From positions 1-18,300 of the forward strand of contig CALKQT010000054.1 of assembly GCA_937990735.1 (NCBI GenBank): a stretch of 18,300 nt of DNA, written 5' to 3'. The DNA comes from an uncultured Campylobacter sp. (GTDB lineage Bacteria > Campylobacterota > Campylobacteria > Campylobacterales > Campylobacteraceae). Made by a program: the position numbers and the translations under genes. Below, piece after piece: positions 1-7,241 of the stretch (positions are counted from its first letter, which is position 1; each line of letters opens with the position of its first letter). The notes below the pieces were generated by a model that saw only the letters and a program-made list of their open reading frames with translations, did not search any database and had not been told where the DNA came from.

Positions 1-2
1 GG

Positions 3-31
3 TTGCCGAGGCGACAAAAAATATGTATAAT
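3..31 (+). promoter_or_regulatory. Candidate sigma70 promoter upstream of citrate synthase
   Basis: TTGCCG at 3-8 and a perfect TATAAT at 26-31 are separated by 17 bp, which is consensus spacing. It would leave a 5' leader of roughly 90 nt before the citrate synthase ATG at 126. The -35 matches only in part (TTGnnn), and no other promoter element supports it. The gene upstream is outside the window, so co-transcription from further left is also possible. Confidence 0.4.
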
Positions 32-125
32 TACAGCGTTTTTTTAGCGTGTCTGTCGTACTGCGGTGACGGTGTTTTCGGAGAGACGTGCGCGGTCAAA
101 CGCATTTTTTTATAACGGGATTGCC

Positions 126-1492
126 ATGTCGAAAGAATTAGTTCAAAACGCATTTTTAAAAAAACTTTCGGTACTTGCCCAACGCAACGATCCGATTCCT
201 CCCGCTTTATACACGAAGTACGACGTAAAGCGCGGGCTGCGTTATGCAAACGGGACGGGCGTGCTCGTCGGGCTTACGCGCATCGGCGATGTCGTCGGTT
301 ACGATATGGTAAACGGCGAAAAGGTGCCGATTCCCGGAAAGCTCTTTTACCGAGGTTACGATGTCGCTTCCCTTGTAAAAGACGCCGAACGTACAAAGCA
401 GTTCGGCTACGAAGAGTGCGTCTACCTTTTGCTTTTCGGAGCGCTTCCGACGCAAAAGCAGCTCGATGAATTTACGCAGTTTTTGGGACTCCGCCGTACG
501 CTTCCGCCGAACTTTACGGAAGATATGATCATGAAAGCGCCGTCGAGCGATATCATGAACAAGATGGCGCGCGGCGTGCTCGCAAGTTATTCGTACGATC
601 CCGATCCTGAAGGACGGGAGATCGCAAACGTGCTCCGTCAGTGCATCGAACTCATATCGCGCTTTTCGACGCTCGCCGCCTACGCATATCAGGCGAAGCG
701 GCGTTTTTACGACGACAAGAGTATGTACATTCACAATCCGCTGCCCGAGCTTTCGACTGCGGAAAATTTTTTGCGTCTCATCCGCCCTGATAAAACCTAT
801 TCCCGCCTTGAAGCGGAAATCCTCGACCTCGCCCTCATTTTGCATGCCGAACACGGAGGCGGAAACAATTCGAGTTTGACGGTGCACGTCGTTTCATCTG
901 CGGACACCGACACGTATTCGGCGATCGCCGCGGCTATAGGTTCACTCAAAGGAAGACGGCACGGAGGGGCGAATATCCGCGTCATGGAAATGATGGACGA
1001 CATCAAATCTCACGTAAAGGATTGGACGAGCGAAAAGCAGGTTCGCGATTATTTAATAAAAATCGCAAAACGCGAAGCGTTCGACGGCACGGGTTTGATT
1101 TACGGTATGGGGCACGCGGTGTACACGATCGACGATCCGAGAGCGGTGCTCCTTCGCGAACGGGCGGCAAAACTCGCAAAAGAAAAAAAATGCGAAGCGG
1201 AATTCCGCCTCTATGACCTTATCGCGAAAATTTCTCCCGACGTGCTTGCCGAAGTGCACGAAGGTGAAAAAAAGATCTGCCCGAACGTCGATTTTTATTC
1301 CGGCTTTGTGTATTCGATGCTCACAATATCCCGCGTGAACTCTACACGCCCATTTTTGCGATTTCGCGCATTGCGGGCTGGAGCGCGCACCGCATCGAAG
1401 AGATCGTCGCAGGCGGCAGAATTTACCGGCCGGCGTACAAAAATGTGTGCGACGTGCGCGATTACGTTCCGATCGAAAAGCGCATAAAGTAG
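126..1492 (+). pseudogene. Citrate synthase, frameshifted near the 3' end
   Basis: Condenses oxaloacetate and acetyl-CoA to citrate in the cytoplasm (or the 2-methylcitrate analogue). I chose ATG 126 (MSKELVQNAF) because family homology begins there; an in-frame ATG at 66 adds 20 residues unlike the family. Visible hallmarks are KYDVKRGLR near residue 31, YRGYDV (75-80), AEHGGGNNSS (241-250), KGRRHGGAN (275-283), the active-site histidine in GMGHAVY (H330) and the catalytic aspartate in NVDFYSGFVY (D389). After VYSML (residue 399) the frame is lost. A 2-base CA insertion at about 1322-1325 explains it: without those bases the reading continues MLNIPRELYTPIF, then GWSAHRIEEIV and RPAYKNV, ending at TAG 1490-1492, about 454 residues and full length for this type. 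As written, the frame runs to TAA 1485-1487 with a nonsense C-terminus. It belongs to the type found in clostridia and spirochaetes. Sequence error and true pseudogene are both possible. The next gene starts 6 bp downstream. Confidence 0.9.
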
Positions 1493-1498
1493 GCGCTT

Positions 1499-2253
1499 AT
1501 GATCCGCCTCGACAAATTACTGTCTCACGGGGGCTTGGGTTCCCGCTCTTCCGTAAAAAAACTGCTCCGCTCGGGCGCCGTGACGGTAAACGGTAACAGC
1601 GTATCCGACGCATCGATCCGCATCGATGACGAGAACGATGTCGTCGCCGTACGGGGCAAAAGAATCGAAGTTCGCAAAGCCGTCTATCTCATGATGCATA
1701 AGCCTTCGGGATTCGTGTGTGCAAAGCGCGACGGGCTTTACGAAACGGTTTTCGATTTGCTAGGCGATCCATACCGCACGCCTTTTTTCGAAGAAAATCT
1801 GCATACGATCCGAAGGCTCGACTGCGATACCGAAGGTTTACTTATTCTGACGACCGATGGAGCGCTCACACACCGCATCACTGCTCCGAAAAGCGAATGC
1901 GGAAAAACGTATGTTGTGCGCCTAGCAAAAAAGTTCGAAGCGAAGAAGGGGCGGCATACGTTTTCAAATGTGTGCAAGGCATGCACATGGAGCCTGAAGG
2001 AAGAGAAAAAGAAGTCGACTGCAAAAGCGCGGAGCTCGTGTGGCTCGGCAGCGGCGATGAAAAAGACGAATGTACGCTTACGATCTGTGAAGGAAAATTT
2101 CACGAAGTAAAGCGCATCTTTTCCGCGCTCGGAAACGAAGTCGTCTATCTGAAGCGCATCGCGATCGGCGCGCTTCGGCTGGACGAAAGCTTCGCGAAAG
2201 GCGATTGGCATGAACTTTCCGAAGACGAAATCGAACTGCTATACCGAATTTGA
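1499..2253 (+). pseudogene. RsuA/RluB-family rRNA pseudouridine synthase with a -1 frameshift
   Basis: Pseudouridine synthases of this family isomerise a specific uridine in rRNA. An S4 RNA-binding domain opens the protein (MIRLDKLLSHGGLGSRS to about residue 48). The catalytic motif is RLDCDTEGLLILTTDG, with catalytic Asp108. Frame 1 is lost inside GKTYVVRLAKK, where the A6 run at 1927-1932 precedes G. A -1 shift there joins VRLAKK to VRSEEGAAYVFK, and the conserved C-terminal region CEGKFHEVKRIFSALGNEV follows through to the stop at 2251-2253. The total is about 251 residues, normal for the family. Unshifted reading ends at 2110 with 203 residues and no correct C-terminal half. The slip site reads A AAA AAG in the original frame, a classic -1 slippery heptamer, so recoding is possible. 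A homopolymer indel is more likely, because neighbouring genes are broken too. Which family member (RsuA, RluB, RluE or RluF) cannot be decided. Confidence 0.85.
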
Positions 2254-2338
2254 GAACTTGCGCGCGCGTTTCAGCACTGTACGCCCAATTGTTCTTTGAG
2301 TGCGGATTGTGCGACTGCCGAAACGTTGATTTTAAGGA
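2254..2338. other. Short convergent intergenic gap
   Basis: These 85 bp separate the convergent rsuA-like gene and the DUF2141 gene. It contains an alternating GCGCGCGCG stretch near 2263-2270, but I see no convincing stem followed by a T tract for either strand. Confidence 0.5.
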
Positions 2339-2785
2339 TTAATTCATTTTTACCAAAGGGATGGTTACCGTCGCCGTGCCGTCTATAAAAACCTTGTGTT
2401 TTTTGAAGTTGCCGGGCGGGCCTTTGCCGTCGTAATTGCTGAATCCGAACGGCTCTTTCGGTATGCCGATCGCGTTCGTATTCAGTTTTCCGTCGCCGTT
2501 GACGTCGTGATAAACGCAAAACGCATACTCTCCGGCTTTGAGCCGTATGCGATATACCGCCTTTTCTCCGTCAGCTGCCGTTTCGGCGGTTCTATACGGA
2601 AGACGTTTGCGAAAACTTTCGGAGGAATCGTGGATACTGATAACGATTGTTCCCGACTTTTCTTTTATGCCGGTAACGACGATTTCCGTGTCAAAGAACA
2701 CTTCGCCGTCCGCCGTTTGGGAATACAGGGAATACGACGGGTTGAAAATCATCGCGCAGAAAAATAAAGTGAACAGTTTTTTCAT
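2339..2785 (-). CDS. Secreted DUF2141-domain protein
   Basis: A 148-residue protein with an N-terminal signal peptide: KK, then a hydrophobic stretch from about residue 4 to 20, with likely cleavage near SYSLYSQ. It is exported across the inner membrane. Cys10 is badly placed for a lipobox, so I do not call it a lipoprotein. The rest matches DUF2141: GTIVISIHD, then KAGEYAFCVYHDVNGDG (residues 83-99), LNTNAIGIPKEPFGFSN (101-117) and a beta-strand tail. The HDVNGDGKLNTN segment looks like an acidic calcium-binding-type loop, but the family function is unknown. Its ATG overlaps the stop of the EFR1 gene by ATGA, so the two are probably coupled in translation. It is the last gene of the TetR-EFR1-DUF2141 operon. 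Confidence 0.85.
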   Translation of the reverse strand: MKKLFTLFFCAMIFNPSYSLYSQTADGEVFFDTEIVVTGIKEKSGTIVISIHDSSESFRKRLPYRTAETAADGEKAVYRIRLKAGEYAFCVYHDVNGDGKLNTNAIGIPKEPFGFSNYDGKGPPGNFKKHKVFIDGTATVTIPLVKMN

Positions 2786-3555
2786 AGTGTTTCCTTTTTT
2801 GCATAATTGTCAAAGCGGCACTGCTCGAATACGTCCGTACCGATAAGCGTGATCGCCTTCACCGGGCAGTTGTTTATGCAGCGGTAGCATATCGTGCAGT
2901 TTCCGGGATAAAACACGGCTTTACTGTTTTCGATATATAATGACTTTGTCGGGCAGTGTGCCGCGCATATGCCGCAGCCGATGCAGCGGTCCGTTTTGAT
3001 TTTGAGCCGTTCGGTCAGTTTTTTCGCATGCATTTTAAACCACAGGCGCTGGCCGAATAAGCCTGCGATTCTGTGAAAAAACGATAAGCCGTCTTTCGGA
3101 TAGATTCCCCGCTTTATGCCTTCCGCCGCTTGCAAAATCTTTTTTTGCGCCGCCGCTATGAGCCCCCTGTTTTCTTTCGGCGTTTTTTTTAAAAGCTTTA
3201 CATCGGCGATACAATCCGGCATGTGCAGATGTAAGCCTCCGGTAACGGCGGCTCCGCATTTTCGGAGCAGCCTGGCCGCAAGCCCCGCGCCGTCTCCGCT
3301 GAAAAGGCCCATCGTTGCGATCACAAAAACGCGCTTTCCGCGGAACATATCGGCATGTTTTAAAATAAACGCTTTTACAATGCGCGGGATATCGCTGAAG
3401 TAAATAGGATAACCGAGCGCGATTTCATCCGATGCGCGTAAGATTTCAAGCGCTTCGTCCGATTCCATGCTGCAAGCCCTGCCGCCGGTCGCTTGTGCAA
3501 ACGCTTCCGTACAGTATTTTGTGTTTCCCGTTCCGCTGAAATACATTCCGTTCAT
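2782..3555 (-). CDS. EFR1-type protein: flavodoxin domain plus two [4Fe-4S] ferredoxin clusters
   Basis: A 257-residue soluble electron-transfer protein. The N-terminal flavodoxin-like part (about 1-150) has the FMN phosphate loop FSGTGNTK at residues 6-13 and the ALGYPIYFSDIP segment. The C-terminal ferredoxin part has two complete CxxCxxCxxxCP motifs, at Cys191/194/197/201 and Cys220/223/226/230, each expected to bind one [4Fe-4S] cluster. This architecture is known as EFR1; partner and substrate are unknown. The start at 3555 has an AGAGG ribosome-binding site about 6 nt upstream; a second in-frame Met (residue 4) could also serve. It lies 18 bp after the TetR-type gene and overlaps the DUF2141 start by ATGA, so all three appear to form one transcript. 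No lesion is visible. Confidence 0.9.
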   Translation of the reverse strand: MNGMYFSGTGNTKYCTEAFAQATGGRACSMESDEALEILRASDEIALGYPIYFSDIPRIVKAFILKHADMFRGKRVFVIATMGLFSGDGAGLAARLLRKCGAAVTGGLHLHMPDCIADVKLLKKTPKENRGLIAAAQKKILQAAEGIKRGIYPKDGLSFFHRIAGLFGQRLWFKMHAKKLTERLKIKTDRCIGCGICAAHCPTKSLYIENSKAVFYPGNCTICYRCINNCPVKAITLIGTDVFEQCRFDNYAKKETL

Positions 3556-3573
3556 ATCGTACCTCTTGTGCCC

Positions 3574-4176
3574 TTACTTTAAAAATGACGGCTCGAGCAC
3601 GTCCATAAAATCGCCGATTTTTTCTTTCCAATTTTTGTCGTAGCACACGTTTTTCATTGTCGCCAACGCCGTAAGTCCGTGAATAAAAGCCCATATCGTT
3701 ATTAAAATATCGATTTGCTTTTTTTTCGGGACTTTATTTTGCGTAAGCAATGACAGGACGCTGTTTTTATACAGGATAAAAGGCGCATAGTTTTCTTCAT
3801 CCGGCACGGATAAAGTTAAATCGACCTTTATGTCCGACTTTGAATACAAAAATTGAAAATAGGCGGGATTTTCAATAAAAAAAGAAACATAGGCCGTGCC
3901 CAAATTTTTTAACAATTCGGAAGGCTTTTTGTTTTCGGCGATCGCGGCTTCGAGCGTTTTCGAAAAGCGCTCAGTGATGTGCAGCTGCATCACGTTGAGC
4001 AATTCTTCTTTGTTGTGAAAATGACTGTATGGGGCGGCATGGCTTACCTTGCAGGCCGTCGCCACTTTTCTCAGCGAAAAAGACTGTAGCCCGTCGGTAT
4101 TGACGATTTCGATACCTTTTTCGATTAAAAGATTTTTTAATCCTTCGCGGTGATACGGCAAATTCAATTTTTGCAT
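3574..4176 (-). CDS. TetR/AcrR-family transcriptional regulator, probably autoregulatory
   Basis: A 200-residue protein with a TetR helix-turn-helix at about residues 33-56 (FSLRKVATACKVSHAAPYSH, then FHNKEELL). A helical ligand-binding and dimer domain follows, containing FFIENPAYFQFLYS and IWAFIHGLTALA, which resembles the WHG-type C-terminal domain. It probably represses its own operon. The start is fixed by AGGGAG at 4184-4189, 7 nt before ATG. Immediately upstream are a sigma70 promoter and two operator-like repeats. The inducer is unknown. The genes controlled are likely the redox protein and the secreted DUF2141 protein behind it. Confidence 0.88.
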   Translation of the reverse strand: MQKLNLPYHREGLKNLLIEKGIEIVNTDGLQSFSLRKVATACKVSHAAPYSHFHNKEELLNVMQLHITERFSKTLEAAIAENKKPSELLKNLGTAYVSFFIENPAYFQFLYSKSDIKVDLTLSVPDEENYAPFILYKNSVLSLLTQNKVPKKKQIDILITIWAFIHGLTALATMKNVCYDKNWKEKIGDFMDVLEPSFLK

Positions 4177-4193
4177 AAGTACTCCCTTTTAAT

Positions 4194-4238
4194 CTTTACA
4201 GTGTCAAGATAATAGCGTAAAAACTTTACATTGTCAAG
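4194..4238. promoter_or_regulatory. Two operator-like repeats of the TetR-type regulator
   Basis: CTTTACAGTGTCAAG (4194-4208) and CTTTACATTGTCAAG (4224-4238) differ at one base and lie 30 bp apart centre to centre, nearly three helical turns. Each is a near-palindrome of the form TTKACA-N-TGTMAA, the shape expected of a TetR-family dimer site. Their positions over the -35 and at the start point fit repression by blocking RNA polymerase. Binding is inferred. Confidence 0.7.
4209..4237 (-). promoter_or_regulatory. Sigma70 promoter of the tetR-EFR1-DUF2141 operon
   Basis: On the minus strand, TTGACA (4237-4232) is followed after exactly 17 bp by TATTAT (4214-4209). Transcription should start near 4202, about 25 nt upstream of the TetR ATG. 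The -35 hexamer lies inside one operator-like repeat, and the other repeat starts next to the -10, at the start point. Confidence 0.75.
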
Positions 4239-4250
4239 TTTAAAGCGTCG

Positions 4251-4290
4251 TGTAAAGCGATTTACAAAAGCCCGCGTTCGCGCATATAAT
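4251..4290 (+). promoter_or_regulatory. Candidate fhs promoter overlapped by a TGTAAA/TTTACA palindrome
   Basis: TTTACA (4261-4266) and TATAAT (4285-4290) are 18 bp apart and could drive fhs. TGTAAA (4251-4256) and TTTACA (4261-4266) form a perfect inverted repeat around GCGA, using the same half-sites as the TetR operators but with a wider gap. A start point about 7 nt after TATAAT would fall at the fhs ATG at 4297, giving a leaderless or nearly leaderless message. That would explain why no ribosome-binding site is visible there. Confidence 0.4.
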
Positions 4291-4296
4291 TATGTT

Positions 4297-5010
4297 ATGT
4301 TGTCGGATATCGAAATAGCGCAAAAAAAATCGAATGCTTCCGATCGCGGACATCGCACAGCGCATCGGCATTGATGCGGACGGAATCGAACCGTTCGGAC
4401 AGTACAAAGCGAAACTCATCGTAGAAACGCTTCGTGCTTTACGAAAACGCGCTCTGGACGCAAGCGCGCGCCTCATCCTCGTTACCGCCGTAACGCCGAC
4501 GAGTACGGGGGAGGGAAAGTCGACCGTTTCGATAGGGCTTGCCGATGCACTCAATAGGATCGGGAAAAAACGGTGCTTGCGCTCAGAGAGCCGTCTTTAG
4601 GCCCCTGCTTCGGCATAAAGGGTGGTGCGTGCGGTAGCGGAAGGGCGCAGATTGTTACGATGGAAGAAATCAATCTGCACTTTACCGGCGATATCCATGC
4701 GATTTCCGTAGCAAACAATTTGATTGCGGCTCTGGTCGATAATCACATTCATCACGGCAACGAACTCAAAATAGATCCCCACACGATTTCGTGGAAGCGG
4801 TGCGTCGATCTCAACGACCGCGAACTGCGCAGCATCGTCGGACTCGGCGGCAGAATGAACGGAGTGCCACGGGGAGATCGCTTTTGCATTTCCGTCGCAA
4901 GCGAAATCATGGCGATCGTCTGTCTCTCGCGCACGATCTCGGAATTGAAAGAGCGTATCTCGAATATCGTCGTCGGCGAAAATTATGACAGAGAAAGCGT
5001 AACACAATAG
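4297..5010 (+). pseudogene. fhs: Formate-tetrahydrofolate ligase, N-terminal fragment with two frameshifts
   Basis: The intact enzyme joins formate to tetrahydrofolate using ATP in one-carbon metabolism. Three pieces in order match the family. MLSDIEIAQ starts at 4297. From 4334 come LPIADIAQRIGI, GQYKAKL and the ATP-binding loop TPTSTGEGKST. From about 4571 come VLALREPSLGPCFGIKGGA, INLHFTGDIHAI, DNHIHHGNEL and ASEIMAIVCLS. The first break is at A8 (4322-4329), where one extra A fits. The second is at A6 (4565-4570), where one missing A fits (GKKTVLALREP). Homology runs through NIVVGENYDRESVT to about 5004, then one codon and a stop at 5008-5010. That is about 235 of the usual 550-560 residues, so the second half of the active site is missing. 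The loss coincides with the change of sequence character, so the truncation may be an assembly seam. Confidence 0.88.
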
Positions 5011-5029
5011 CAAATAGGCAAGCAAATAG
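5009..5029. repeat. 9-bp direct repeat at the end of fhs homology
   Basis: AGCAAATAG occurs at 5009-5017 and again at 5021-5029, a 12-bp period, starting 5 bp after the last position with fhs homology. It could mark a slippage or joining point, or be chance. Confidence 0.5.
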
Positions 5030-5914
5030 AACAAATTCCGTAAAGCGATCGTCCCATCTGCTTTCCCACCCGTCTCATTTTACGCCATGAAGCGTACCAT
5101 ATGCAAGCTATAAATGCCCTAGGGCTGGGGATATCCGTCAAGAGGCGATAGGCTCTTGACGGATATTTATAGTGTGTCTTTCCGTCGTATTTTACCTTGT
5201 TTGACATATTTGAGACGTTTTAGCGCTTTATGAGGGTTATCTTTTTTGGGTAGTATTTTTTGTATATTACAGCTACACGTAAATTTAAAAACACACCCGC
5301 GTATTTTTTAATCATCATAACTATAAAAGCTATAAGCCTAAAAGGATATTATCTATATTGTTATTGCAATGCTCTATGACTTCTTTTAATACTATGAGAT
5401 ATTTTTCGCTGCAACTATTAAGCTTTGATGCTTGCTTTTAGTGTTATGAGTGCATAAAGCTTTTAGGATGTCTACTTTATCCTTTTATTCGCTATTTTAT
5501 CTTTTCGTTGCTCTTTGATATTCCTATACCATTTATTTGTTTCGTAATTTGATGGGTGACTGTTTTTGTGTTTATTGACCTTTGAATAGCTACCTATTTT
5601 ATATCGCATATTGCATTTACTTCTATGCTTTATAATTTTGCGATACTGCGAAGTGAAATTTTAAAATTTAGAGCAGCAAAAGACCTTGAAATTCGATATG
5701 GTAAAGCGATTTTAAATTTTAAATACTTCATAAAAGGGTAAAATGCGCCAAATTTTTATATGAGCAGGGTATTTGATGATAGATTGAGATAAAGGGCCGA
5801 TAGCGGCAAAAACGATTACTCACTAAAAAATCTAGAAATTCTTGTATCCGTTCTAAAATTTCAAGTCATATTTGAACAAATAAAAAACGGTAAATAGCCG
5901 CCTGTTCTCCTTCC
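5011..5914. other. Long non-coding seam region
   Basis: About 900 bp without a gene I can support. The left third holds the 9-bp repeat, the palindrome and the hairpin. A minus-strand open frame at 5207-4983 (74 codons, MSNKVKYDGK...) crosses the hairpin and runs antisense into fhs; I do not recognise it. From about 5,300 the base composition becomes Campylobacter-like (AAATTTTA runs). A 38-codon frame at 5625-5741 on + ends in KAILNFKYFIKG but has no clear ribosome-binding site or homology. A type I secretion locus often has a tolC-like gene beyond hlyD; I find no trace of one here. Confidence 0.6.
5131..5166. terminator. Perfect 14-bp inverted repeat (hairpin)
   Basis: ATATCCGTCAAGAG (5131-5144) and CTCTTGACGGATAT (5153-5166) pair perfectly around the 8-nt loop GCGATAGG. 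TTTAT follows, not a strong T run, so terminator activity is uncertain. It could equally be a mobile-element or protein-binding site. GCCCTAGGGC, a 10-bp palindrome, lies just before it at 5116-5125. Confidence 0.5.
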
Positions 5915-7216
5915 CTACCTTACGCTAAGTCCTTCGTCCAGGTATTTGATGACGGGATAAATAAATAGCTCTATTACGCGCCGTTTGCCTACTTTTACTT
6001 CGGCAGTTACGCTCATACCGGGTTCGATCTCCTTTTTGATCCCATCTACGATTAAAAATGTAGAATCGGGTCTAATCTTTACTTCGTAAATTTCCCCCAG
6101 CTTCTCATCGTTTATCGCATCGTTTGCTATGTGAATAAGCTTGCCTTCTAGCTTGCCGTATTTTTGAAAGTCGAAGGTCTGAACCTTAATCGCTACGCTT
6201 TGATTGTTTTCTAAATAGCCTATGTCTTTATTAAGCACGTTTGCTTTGATGATTAAAGGCTTATCGCTAGGCACTATAGAGATTAAATTTTCTTGATTTG
6301 TGATAGCGGTTCCTTGCGTATTTACGAGTAGCTTTCCTACAAAGCCGTCAACGGGAGAAGAGATGATCTGCTGTCTGGTTTGAAATAAAATCGCGTTGAT
6401 CTCCGCTTTTAGCGAGCTTGCTTCCTTTTGTTTGGCTAGCATCTCATCGAGCCACTTAGATATGCTTTGGCTTTTAAAGGCCTCAAGCTCCTTAGCTAGC
6501 TCATCTAAATTTGCCTTTTGCTCGGCAAGCTTCTCTTTTGAAATTTTAAGATTGGAGTTTAGCTCGATTACCTTGGATTTAAGCTCATATAGATCCTTCC
6601 GCGCTATTATATCTTTTACTTTGTTTAGATTGTTTAGCCGCGCTTCATCTATCTTTAAAATTCCGCTTAGCCTCTCGACTTCTAAATTGGTGGAGTTTAT
6701 ACCCATTTGCAAAGCTTGCATTTTTAGATTATAGACGTTTATGCTCTCTTCATAGTTTGATTTTTGCGTATTGTATAAGCTAAGCTCGTCCGCGCTGATG
6801 TTAGCATCCAGACTCCTACCCGAACTTAGAGCGTCGAGCCTTTTTATCGAGTATTCAAGTAGGGCTAGGCTCTCTTGCTTGGTGGATAAATTTACCGTAG
6901 AGACGCTAGGATCGATCAGGATGAGATGATCGCCCTTTTTTACTCTATCGCCCTCTTTTACTAAAATTTTAGAGACGACGCCGCTTTCGAGCGATTTTAA
7001 AATTTTAATCTCGCCGTCGGGCACGACCTTGCCGTTAGCGCTTACTACGATATCTACTTTAGCAAATACCATCCACAGCACGGCAAATATCAAAGCCCCG
7101 CAAGCGATCCATAAGATAGATCTTCCTAAAGGGTTTTGCGGAGCATCCTCTATCTCGATTAAAAGAGGCTTAAACTCGTTTGAATCATCATCTATTCTTT
7201 TGAAAATTTTTAGCAT
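5915..7216 (-). CDS. HlyD-type membrane fusion (periplasmic adaptor) protein of type I secretion
   Basis: A 433-residue adaptor linking the inner-membrane ABC exporter to a TolC-like outer-membrane channel. It has a short cytoplasmic N-terminus and one membrane segment at about 33-52 (ILWIACGALIFAVLWMVFA). The first half of the lipoyl-like domain is at 56-103 (ANGKVVPDG, GDRVKKGDHLILID). A long coiled coil fills about 105-285, and the second lipoyl half is at 287-316 (SPVDGFVGKL to ISIVP). The C-terminus GMSVTAEVKVGKRRVIE with the final YLDEGLSVR is the family signature. It follows the hlyB-like gene by 25 bp in the same direction, so both are probably co-transcribed. The likely passenger is the RTX lipase encoded divergently. 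Length is slightly below E. coli HlyD. It is intact. Confidence 0.94.
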   Translation of the reverse strand: MLKIFKRIDDDSNEFKPLLIEIEDAPQNPLGRSILWIACGALIFAVLWMVFAKVDIVVSANGKVVPDGEIKILKSLESGVVSKILVKEGDRVKKGDHLILIDPSVSTVNLSTKQESLALLEYSIKRLDALSSGRSLDANISADELSLYNTQKSNYEESINVYNLKMQALQMGINSTNLEVERLSGILKIDEARLNNLNKVKDIIARKDLYELKSKVIELNSNLKISKEKLAEQKANLDELAKELEAFKSQSISKWLDEMLAKQKEASSLKAEINAILFQTRQQIISSPVDGFVGKLLVNTQGTAITNQENLISIVPSDKPLIIKANVLNKDIGYLENNQSVAIKVQTFDFQKYGKLEGKLIHIANDAINDEKLGEIYEVKIRPDSTFLIVDGIKKEIEPGMSVTAEVKVGKRRVIELFIYPVIKYLDEGLSVR

Positions 7217-7241
7217 TGTTTATCCCACCCTGCCCTTCGAC

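Noticed and set aside
207..887. 226-codon minus-strand frame opposite citrate synthase
   Set aside because: The plus strand encodes a clear enzyme here. The antisense frame has no recognisable motif and is a by-product of GC-rich codon use.
1738..2211. 157-codon minus-strand frame opposite the RsuA-like gene
   Set aside because: It is antisense to conserved pseudouridine synthase motifs. It is Phe/Ser-rich with no family resemblance.
2396..2846. Plus-strand frames opposite the DUF2141 gene
   Set aside because: The minus strand has a signal peptide and DUF2141 motifs. The plus frames show nothing recognisable.
4597..5034. 145-codon minus-strand frame opposite fhs
   Set aside because: The plus strand matches formate-tetrahydrofolate ligase throughout, so this is a shadow frame.
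5878..5905. Possible terminator after the HlyD-like gene
   Set aside because: On the minus strand there is T6 after CGGCTATTTACCG, but the stem has only three pairs, too weak to call.
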